Assembly (NCBI GenBank): GCA_934645125.1
Contig: CAKUDT010000106.1
Location: forward strand, 1-5,571
DNA from: an uncultured Eggerthellaceae bacterium
Lineage (GTDB): Bacteria > Actinomycetota > Coriobacteriia > Coriobacteriales > Eggerthellaceae
DNA length: 5,571 bases
Direction: 5' to 3'
Below are positions 1 to 4,518 of the stretch, one piece after another (positions within the stretch are counted from its first letter, which is position 1; each line of letters starts with the position of its first letter). A program made the position numbers and the translations under genes. Below the pieces are notes generated by a model. It searched no databases, was not told where the DNA came from, and saw only the letters and a list, made by a program, of their open reading frames with translations.

Positions 1-60
1 CCCGAAGACGTCATCGACTGCATTCCTGCTGCAATTCGGGAATTGCTGGCGCACTGTTAA
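1..60 (+). CDS. 3' end of an upstream gene, possibly a cysteine desulfurase
   Basis: The window opens inside a reading frame that gives PEDVIDCIPAAIRELLAHC and stops at TAA 58-60. Only 19 residues are visible, so the product cannot be established. The pattern of an acidic 'PEDV' followed by an amphipathic helix ending in a short polar tail is like the C-termini of NifS/IscS-type cysteine desulfurases, which commonly end in '(T)xEDVD..i..lp..v..L'. From general knowledge, cysteine desulfurase and tRNA thiolation genes often lie near ligA in actinobacteria, which fits but does not prove this. A short tail of any helical protein would look similar. I am fairly sure it is coding and unsure of the identity. 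Confidence 0.5.
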   Translation, partial: PEDVIDCIPAAIRELLAHC

Positions 61-85
61 TCGTACCCAGAACTCCTGATAAAAT
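57..85 (+). promoter_or_regulatory. Candidate extended -10 promoter for ligA
   Basis: TGATAAAAT at 77-85 matches an extended -10 (TGNTATAAT) with one mismatch. The hexamer 17 bp upstream, TTAATC at 57-62, overlaps the upstream stop codon and is only a weak -35. Transcription would start near 92 and give a leader of about 130 nt before the ligA ATG. The element sits immediately after the upstream gene, where an independent ligA promoter would be expected. It is a motif match only. Confidence 0.35.
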
Positions 86-209
86 CTGTCAAGGCACAAC
101 GGACTCGGGAATGCTGGGCTGGCGAAGTGGCGGAGCTGGAACGCGCGCTCGAAACTGCAATTGCCAAGCGCCGTTTAGATGCTGTTGAAGCCGCTGTTAA
201 AGCACTACC

Positions 210-219
210 AAGAAGGTGG
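210..219 (+). promoter_or_regulatory. Ribosome binding site that decides the ligA start
   Basis: AAGAAGGTGG matches the anti-Shine-Dalgarno complement AAGGAGGTGA at 8 of 10 positions, and its AGAAGG core ends 6 nt before ATG 223. No comparable site precedes the in-frame GTG at 127, where only a weak GGGCTGGCGAA is seen. The site therefore favours ATG 223 as the start of ligA. Confidence 0.75.
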
Positions 220-222
220 ATT

Positions 223-2583
223 ATGACTGAACAAGCAAGTTTGTTCGATTTCGATATGGATTCCGCAGATAGTGCGGCACAAGTAGCTGAAATCGCCGCT
301 GATGAAACGGCTGCCGCAGGAGCGGCTGGCGAAACGATCGCGACGAACCCGGCAATCGCCGGTGAAACGCCCGCTGGCGAAGGCGCTGATGGAGAGGCAG
401 TCGGCACGGAAGCGCTCGCTGCGCTCGAAGCGCTTGACGGTGGAGGCGCTGCTGGAATCTCGGGCACTTCGCCTGTTTCTTCTGCAGCTGCTGTTCCCGC
501 AGACCCCGCGGCAGCAGAGGCGGCTGCGCGCATCAAAAAGCTGCGCGCCGAAATTGAGCACCACACGTATCTGTATTACGCGAAGGACGCGCCGGAAATT
601 TCCGACGCTGCCTACGACTCTCTTATGCGCGAGCTGAAAGAGCTGGAGCAGGAGTTTCCCCAGTTCGCAGACGCATCAAGCCCCACGCAGCGCGTGGGTG
701 GCTACGTAAGCGAGCAGTTCAGCCCCGTTACGCACGAGCAGCGCATGTACTCGCTGGATAACGCTATGGACCTGGACGAGCTGGACGCGTGGATGACGCG
801 CGTGCAGGACTTCTTCGGCCGCATGGTGCCGCTGTGCTGCGAGCTGAAAATCGACGGGTCGTCCATTGCGCTCACGTACGACAACGGCCGTTTGGTGCGC
901 GCCGCCACGCGCGGCGATGGCGTTACCGGCGAAGACGTGACGGTGAACATCCGCAGCGTGGCCGACATTCCGCTTGCGCTTGCCCCCGATGCTGCGGCGC
1001 TTATCACGCGCCCAGAAGGCTCGCTTGAGCTGCGCGGCGAAATCTACATGCCCAAAAGCAGCTTCGCCGCGCTGAACGCCGAAGCCGAACTGGCGGGCAA
1101 GCAGGGCTTCGCGAACCCGCGTAATGCGGCGGCAGGATCGCTTCGCCAGAAAGATCCAGGTATCACGGCACAGCGCGATCTGGCAACGTTCATGTACGCC
1201 ATTGCCGACCAGCGTGCGCTTGATGTGAGCAGCCAGTGGGAGCTGCTGCAGTGGTTACGCGCGGCGGGCTTCCATGTGAATCCCGATGTGAAGCTGTGCA
1301 CGAAAGCCCAGGAAGTACGCGATTTTTGCGCCGATGCGCTGAAGCGGCGCGATGCGCTTGCCTACGACATCGATGGTGTGGTGGTGAAGGTGAACAACTT
1401 TGACCAGCAAGACGCCATGGGCTTTACATCCCGCGCGCCGCGTTGGGCGATTGCCTTCAAATTCCCGCCCGAGGAAAAAACCACGCTGCTGCGCGATATT
1501 ACGGTGCAGGTGGGACGCACCGGCAAACTCACGCCGGTGGCAGAGCTGGTGCCCGTGACGGTGGCTGGTTCGGTGGTGGCGCGCGCTACGCTGCACAACG
1601 TGGACGAAGTCCAGCGCAAAGATGTGCGCGTGGGCGACACCGTTATCGTGCGCAAGGCGGGCGATGTCATCCCCGAAATTTTGGGTCCGGTGCTGTCGCT
1701 GCGTCCGCAAGACGCGCGCGCGTGGACCATGCCCACGGAGTGCCCCAGCTGCAAAAGCCATGTGGTGCGCGAGGAAGGCGAAGTGGATTATCGCTGCATT
1801 TCCATTGATTGCCCAGCTCAGGCGGCTGAACGATTGATTCACTGGGCCAGCCGCGAGGCAATGGATATCGATGGCATGGGTGAGGAAATCATCGGACACT
1901 TGTTGAAGGCGGGCCGCGTGCGCGACGTAGCCGATTTCTACACGCTGGATGCCGTGGAGCTTTCCTTGCTGAGCACGGGGCGCACGAATAAAGACGGAGA
2001 AGCCATTACGTTGGGCAAGAAAACGGCCGATAAGCTGGCGGCGGCCATTCAGGAAAGCAAGACGCGCGACTTCTGGCGCGTGATCAACGGCATTGGCATT
2101 CGCCACGTGGGGAAGAACATGGCGCAGGTCATTGCGCGCAATTACCCCAGCATGGAACTGTTGATGGCGGCAACTGAGGAAAGCATGGCGGCCATTGACG
2201 GCATCGGCGAGAAAATTGCCCACTCTATCTGGGTTTTCTTGCGCACGCCTGATAACGCGGCCACCATTGAGCGCCTGGGCAAGCTGGGTGTGAACATGCA
2301 GGCCGATGCAGCCGCGGCGGCAAACGTGACCGATGAGCTGGCGGGCTTGACATTCGTGCTTACTGGCAGCTTGGTGCAAAGCGGCATGACGCGCGACGAA
2401 GCGGGCGAGCGCCTGAAAGCGATGGGTGCGAAGGTGAGCGGCAGCGTGTCAAAGAAGACAAGCTACGTTGTTGCAGGTGAAGCGGCTGGTTCGAAGTTGG
2501 ATAAGGCGCTTTCGCTGGGTGTTGCCGTTTTGGATGAACCGGCATTTTTGCGCTTGCTGGAAACGGGCGAGCTGCCGGCTTAG
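223..2583 (+). CDS. ligA: NAD+-dependent DNA ligase LigA with a long acidic N-terminal extension
   Basis: This cytoplasmic enzyme seals 3'-OH/5'-phosphate nicks in duplex DNA during replication and repair, using NAD+ to adenylate itself. From ATG 223 it has 786 residues, about 100 more than the usual 670 or so. Residues 1-102 are an extra Ala/Gly/Glu-rich segment. The family core starts near residue 103. Domain Ia has the NMN-binding pattern Y118-Y119 ... D128 ... Y131-D132. The adenylation domain has the catalytic lysine K209 in ELKIDG, motif RGE with E273, DGVVVK with K389 and FKFPPEE with K413. An OB fold follows at about 417-500. The zinc finger uses C507, C510, C525 and C530. Helix-hairpin-helix repeats run from about 540 to 690, and the BRCT domain from 705 to 786. 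All catalytic residues I can check are present, so it should be active. An in-frame GTG at 127 would add 32 residues but lacks a good ribosome binding site. Identity is certain; the start is probable. Confidence 0.97.
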   Translation: MTEQASLFDFDMDSADSAAQVAEIAADETAAAGAAGETIATNPAIAGETPAGEGADGEAVGTEALAALEALDGGGAAGISGTSPVSSAAAVPADPAAAEAAARIKKLRAEIEHHTYLYYAKDAPEISDAAYDSLMRELKELEQEFPQFADASSPTQRVGGYVSEQFSPVTHEQRMYSLDNAMDLDELDAWMTRVQDFFGRMVPLCCELKIDGSSIALTYDNGRLVRAATRGDGVTGEDVTVNIRSVADIPLALAPDAAALITRPEGSLELRGEIYMPKSSFAALNAEAELAGKQGFANPRNAAAGSLRQKDPGITAQRDLATFMYAIADQRALDVSSQWELLQWLRAAGFHVNPDVKLCTKAQEVRDFCADALKRRDALAYDIDGVVVKVNNFDQQDAMGFTSRAPRWAIAFKFPPEEKTTLLRDITVQVGRTGKLTPVAELVPVTVAGSVVARATLHNVDEVQRKDVRVGDTVIVRKAGDVIPEILGPVLSLRPQDARAWTMPTECPSCKSHVVREEGEVDYRCISIDCPAQAAERLIHWASREAMDIDGMGEEIIGHLLKAGRVRDVADFYTLDAVELSLLSTGRTNKDGEAITLGKKTADKLAAAIQESKTRDFWRVINGIGIRHVGKNMAQVIARNYPSMELLMAATEESMAAIDGIGEKIAHSIWVFLRTPDNAATIERLGKLGVNMQADAAAAANVTDELAGLTFVLTGSLVQSGMTRDEAGERLKAMGAKVSGSVSKKTSYVVAGEAAGSKLDKALSLGVAVLDEPAFLRLLETGELPA
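232..246 (+). other. Putative beta-clamp binding motif QASLF in LigA
   Basis: Residues 4-8 of LigA from ATG 223 read Q-A-S-L-F, followed by D-F. This fits the bacterial sliding-clamp binding pentapeptide QL(S/D)LF / QxxLF seen in polymerases, MutS and other clamp clients. It lies at the extreme N-terminus, ahead of a linker expected to be disordered, so it would be exposed. The motif is short and could occur by chance. Clamp binding is an inference. Confidence 0.55.
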
Positions 2584-2600
2584 GGGCGTCTTGCTGCGTA

Positions 2601-2638
2601 CGGAAGCGAACCGTTCATGTTCGCTGGGCAAGCTTCCG
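2601..2638 (+). other. Two overlapping hairpins just downstream of ligA
   Basis: AGCGAAC 2605-2611 pairs perfectly with GTTCGCT 2619-2625 around a 7-nt loop. CGGAAGC 2601-2607 pairs perfectly with GCTTCCG 2632-2638. The two stems share bases 2605-2607, so they compete or merge into one interrupted stem (CGGA/TCCG plus the inner hairpin). They begin 18 nt after the ligA stop. No T-run follows, so this is not a classical intrinsic terminator. It may protect the mRNA 3' end or be part of a Rho-dependent end. A further GC-only stem, GCGGGC 2655-2660 with GCCCGC 2684-2689, also lacks a T-run. Confidence 0.35.
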
Positions 2639-2740
2639 GTGTAGTTGCGGCGGCGCGGGCGGGGCTGCCGACGCGGGGGATGCGCCCGCTGCGCTGGTGC
2701 GGTTGGGGCATCGGCGGTGTGGGGCAATGCGCCTGCTGCG

Positions 2741-2806
2741 CCTTCGCCCCCTTCGCCACCTGTATGCGGTCCTGACGGGCTTCGTCTTTGGGATCCTTCG
2801 CCACCT
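2741..2806 (+). repeat. Short direct repeats CCTTCGCC in the ligA-reductase spacer
   Basis: The 12-mer CCTTCGCCACCT occurs at 2750-2761 and again at 2795-2806, and a related CCTTCGCCCC lies at 2741-2750. The second copy follows GGAT, giving GGATCCTTCGCC. The start of that string resembles dispersed palindromic intergenic repeats known from gut bacteria, but the rest does not match well. The remainder of the 255-base spacer shows no convincing gene on either strand and no clear promoter for the downstream gene. Confidence 0.4.
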
Positions 2807-2824
2807 AAATCCTAAGAGAGCAAC

Positions 2825-2830
2825 GAGAGG
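2825..2830 (+). promoter_or_regulatory. Ribosome binding site of the reductase-ferredoxin gene
   Basis: GAGAGG ends 8 nt before ATG 2839. The site and the typical AKR N-terminus MRYRELGKTG together fix this start. Confidence 0.75.
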
Positions 2831-2838
2831 AAAACACC

Positions 2839-3981
2839 ATGAGATACCGCGAACTGGGCAAGACCGGCCTGATGGTCAGCGAGATTGGTTTTGGCGCCGA
2901 ATGGATTACTGGCTGGGAGCAGCAGCGTGTGAACGACTTGGTTCAGGCGTGCGAGCGTGCGGGCGTGAATATTGTGGACTGCTGGATGGCCGACCCATCG
3001 GTGCGCGCGGCGTTGGGTATTGCGTTGGCGCCGCATCGCGCGGATTGGATTATCCAGGGGCACATTGGTTCTACCTGGCAAAACGGCCAGTACGTGCGCA
3101 CGCGCGAGATTGACGCGGTCAAGAAGGCGTTCAAGGACCAGCTGGAACTGCTGCAGACCGACTACCTTGATCTGGGTATGATTCACTTCATCGACGACGT
3201 GGAAGAATTCACCACGCTCATGGCGGGCGGTCCGTATCTGGATTACGTGAAGGAGCTCCACGCGACGGGCGTTATCCACCATGTGGGCATTTCCACGCAC
3301 AGCGTTGCCGTGGCGCGCGCGGCGGCGCAAAACCCGCTCATCGAGGTCATCATGTTCAGCTTGAACCCTGCGTTTGACGCCATGCCATCTTCGGGCAGCT
3401 TGGACGATATGTTCGGCGATTTCAAGGGCGCAGGCAACGGAATTAACCCCGAACGTGCTGCGCTCTACGAGGAATGCGCCCAGTTTGGCGTGGGTGTTAC
3501 CGTTATGAAGCCGTTTGCGGGCGGTCGTTTGCTTGATGCGGAGAAAAGCCCCTTTGGCGTTGCCATGACGCCCGCGCAGTGCATTGCTTACGCGCTTGAT
3601 CGCCCTGCTGTTGCCTCGGTTATGGCAGGCATGAGCGAGCTTTCCCACCTGGAGGACGCTCTGGGTTACTACACCACGTTGCGCCAGAACTTGGATTACG
3701 CGCGCATTTTGCGCACGGCGCCCCAGCATTCCTACGCCGGCCATTGCATTTATTGCGGCCACTGCCAGCCATGCATGGTGGGCATTAATATTGCGACTGT
3801 GAATAAGTACTATGACCTGGCCGTTTTGCATGAAAGCGTGCCCGAATCCATTCGGGGCCACTACAATGCTTTGCGTGCGAAAGCAAGCAAGTGCGTGGCG
3901 TGTCATGCGTGCGAGCACAATTGCCCCTTTGGCGTGCCTATCGCGGAACGCATGGCTGCTGCCGCCGCCCTGTTGGGATAG
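2839..3981 (+). CDS. Aldo/keto reductase-type protein with C-terminal two-cluster ferredoxin module
   Basis: A 380-residue soluble protein with no signal peptide or membrane segment. Residues 1 to about 285 form an AKR (TIM barrel) domain: RYRELGKTGLMVSEIGFG is the canonical N-terminal strand, GVNIVDCW (42-49) the strand carrying the conserved Asp, DYLDLGMIH (108-116) the strand carrying the conserved His, and later strands include GVIHHVGIST (144-153) and GVGVTVMKPFAGGRL (217-231). The C-terminus has two [4Fe-4S] motifs: C303-x2-C306-x2-C309-x2-C312 and C352-x2-C355-x2-C358-x3-C362-P. This AKR-ferredoxin fusion is common in anaerobes, but its substrates are mostly unknown. Of the AKR tetrad, D47 and H116 remain, while the usual Tyr is D52 and the usual Lys is H75 (IIQGHIGSTW). 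Conventional NAD(P)H carbonyl reduction is therefore doubtful. The gene stands alone, with spacers of 255 and 537 bases around it. Family assignment is secure; the reaction is unknown. Confidence 0.93.
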   Translation: MRYRELGKTGLMVSEIGFGAEWITGWEQQRVNDLVQACERAGVNIVDCWMADPSVRAALGIALAPHRADWIIQGHIGSTWQNGQYVRTREIDAVKKAFKDQLELLQTDYLDLGMIHFIDDVEEFTTLMAGGPYLDYVKELHATGVIHHVGISTHSVAVARAAAQNPLIEVIMFSLNPAFDAMPSSGSLDDMFGDFKGAGNGINPERAALYEECAQFGVGVTVMKPFAGGRLLDAEKSPFGVAMTPAQCIAYALDRPAVASVMAGMSELSHLEDALGYYTTLRQNLDYARILRTAPQHSYAGHCIYCGHCQPCMVGINIATVNKYYDLAVLHESVPESIRGHYNALRAKASKCVACHACEHNCPFGVPIAERMAAAAALLG

Positions 3982-4002
3982 GGGCTGGGTCGCAAGGACG
4001 CG

Positions 4003-4020
4003 ACAGGCACCTTTCTACCT
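4003..4020 (+). repeat. Direct repeat copy 1 (ACAGGCACCTTTCTACCT)
   Basis: It matches 4222-4239 (ACAGGCACCTTTTCACCT) at 16 of 18 positions in the same orientation. It starts 22 nt after the reductase stop codon and is partly included in the small stem at 3989-4004. The core GGCACCT with a nearby GACA or CACA is reminiscent of REP-type palindromes, which is recall and not tested. Confidence 0.6.
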
Positions 4021-4042
4021 GAGTCTGCCGCGCTGCTGGGGT

Positions 4043-4060
4043 CTTTCGTTTCCCCGAAAG
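4043..4060 (+). terminator. Possible weak terminator of the reductase gene
   Basis: CTTTCG 4043-4048 pairs perfectly with CGAAAG 4055-4060 around a 6-nt loop, followed by CTTGTTATTG, which is only moderately T-rich. A competing pairing GGGG 4038-4041 / CCCC 4052-4055 exists. It lies about 60 nt after the stop codon. The missing continuous T-run makes this a weak call. Confidence 0.25.
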
Positions 4061-4071
4061 CTTGTTATTGG

Positions 4072-4128
4072 ATTCATCTTGTCGAAATTTCAGTCCAAAA
4101 ACGCGCAAATCGACGATGCGGGGCAGGT
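4072..4128 (-). repeat. Left arm of a 57-bp imperfect inverted repeat
   Basis: Read on the + strand, this arm aligns without gaps to the reverse complement of 4236-4292, with 44 of 57 positions identical by eye. The best-conserved blocks are TTGTCGAAA, CGCAAATC or CTCAAATC, and CGGGG(C/T)AGGT. Translated in a shared frame, most differences fall at first and second codon positions, so the conservation is of DNA or RNA and not of protein. After the arm, AAAAAGGGTGTC near 4150-4161 loosely resembles the next part of the other copy, as if about 18 bp had been inserted here. Confidence 0.7.
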
Positions 4129-4221
4129 AGGGGCGTGAATAAAGGGCGAAAAAGGGTGTCTTGAGCAGATTGGGCCAATAAAAGCCCAGGTCGTTAAATT
4201 GATTAGAAGCGATAGAATGTC

Positions 4222-4239
4222 ACAGGCACCTTTTCACCT
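4222..4239 (+). repeat. Direct repeat copy 2 (ACAGGCACCTTTTCACCT)
   Basis: Same 18-bp unit as 4003-4020, with 16 of 18 identical. Its last four bases (ACCT) are also the first bases of the right arm of the inverted repeat, so it appears to be the end of one larger repeated element running from about 4219 to 4292. Confidence 0.6.
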
Positions 4240-4292
4240 ACCCCGTACCGTTGATTTGAGCGTATTGGCGCCGATTTTTCGACAAGATGCAT
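4236..4292 (+). repeat. Right arm of the 57-bp imperfect inverted repeat
   Basis: This is the inverted partner of 4072-4128, separated from it by 107 bp. Together they could fold as a long interrupted hairpin in single-stranded DNA or RNA. The divergence of about 23 percent argues for two old insertions of a dispersed repeat in opposite orientation, or for a decayed miniature element. No transposase is visible nearby. Confidence 0.7.
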
Positions 4293-4425
4293 GTATCTGG
4301 TGGTCTGTTTGCCGAAAGGCGTTGCTGAAGGACGCGGTCATCGAACAGGCTGGTGATGTATCGAAATAGACTGTTGCCGCGCAGCTTCGCTCTACTCTTA
4401 TGCGCGGTAAGGAATATGCGCCACA

Positions 4426-4450
4426 CGAAAGAAGGTTTCTTCGCTATAAT
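4426..4450 (+). promoter_or_regulatory. Probable moaA promoter with adjacent quasi-palindrome
   Basis: TATAAT at 4445-4450 is a perfect -10 box in the correct orientation, 68 bp before the moaA start. At the expected -35 position (about 4421-4427) there is CCACACG, which does not resemble TTGACA. Just upstream of the -10, CGAAAGAAGGTTTCTTCG (4426-4443) is an imperfect palindrome whose 8-bp outer arms match at 6 positions. A weak -35 combined with a palindrome in the spacer would fit a regulated promoter, but the regulator is unknown. Transcription would start near 4457. Confidence 0.55.
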
Positions 4451-4469
4451 CTGAACAAAAGATAAATGG

Positions 4470-4503
4470 TTTGGAAGCCTGCCAAAATGGCTTCAGAGTT
4501 CCA
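4470..4503 (+). promoter_or_regulatory. Foldable 5' leader of moaA
   Basis: Three mutually exclusive pairings use the same bases: TTTGG 4470-4474 with CCAAA 4482-4486, GAAGCC 4474-4479 with GGCTTC 4489-4494, and TGGAA 4472-4476 with TTCCA 4499-4503, the last reaching the edge of the ribosome binding site. The expected leader is only about 60 nt. It is shorter than the Moco riboswitch and I do not see that motif. A regulatory switch is speculative. Confidence 0.3.
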
Positions 4504-4504
4504 G

Positions 4505-4510
4505 AAGGAG
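4505..4510 (+). promoter_or_regulatory. Ribosome binding site that decides the moaA start at TTG
   Basis: AAGGAG ends 8 nt before TTG 4519. The alternative in-frame TTG at 4471 has no ribosome binding site and would add 16 residues that the MoaA family lacks. The TTG at 4519 is therefore the likely start. Confidence 0.8.
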
Positions 4511-4518
4511 AGGGCGAC

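Larger units (their letters stand above)
3982..4518. other. Long non-coding spacer between the reductase gene and moaA
   Basis: This 537-base stretch holds no gene I can support on either strand. It contains a short stem GTCGC 3989-3993 / GCGAC 4000-4004, a possible terminator at 4043-4060, a 57-bp imperfect inverted repeat (4072-4128 and 4236-4292), an 18-bp direct repeat (4003-4020 and 4222-4239), a small stem TGGGC/GCCCA (4171-4188) inside the inverted repeat, and the moaA promoter and leader from about 4426. It is visibly richer in A and T than the genes, especially at 4130-4220. Confidence 0.8.

Noticed and set aside
117..210. A tRNA-like start (GCGAAGTGGCGGAGCTGG) followed by ACTACCA near 203-209, resembling a leucine or serine tRNA
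   Set aside because: There is no acceptor stem pairing, no T-loop GTTCGA and no symmetric anticodon stem. The resemblance is confined to a D-arm-like string.
57..566. Ser/Ala-rich antisense open frame over the ligA extension
   Set aside because: Its composition is the mirror of the GC-rich Ala/Glu codons of the low-complexity linker; there is no independent evidence of a gene.
1255..2379. Long antisense open frame of 374 codons across ligA
   Set aside because: It lies wholly opposite the well-conserved ligase core, is rich in His, Arg and Ala as expected of a GC-rich shadow frame, and has no recognisable domain.
2655..2689. GC stem GCGGGC/GCCCGC as the ligA terminator
   Set aside because: There is a 23-nt loop and no T-run after the stem; such pairings are common by chance in DNA this rich in GC.
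2812..3918. Long antisense open frame of 368 codons across the reductase gene
   Set aside because: Shadow of the conserved AKR-ferredoxin gene, with no domain and no ribosome binding site; produced by the G/C third-position bias.
4238..4426. A 62-codon minus-strand frame whose C-terminal part resembles the end of a plus-strand frame ending at 4138 (ILSK...AQI)
   Set aside because: The shared peptide comes from the inverted repeat. The differences between the two copies fall mostly at first and second codon positions, which argues against protein selection.
4457..4518. A Moco riboswitch ahead of moaA
   Set aside because: The expected leader is about 60 nt, and I cannot identify the conserved architecture of that motif. 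Only simple competing stems are visible.
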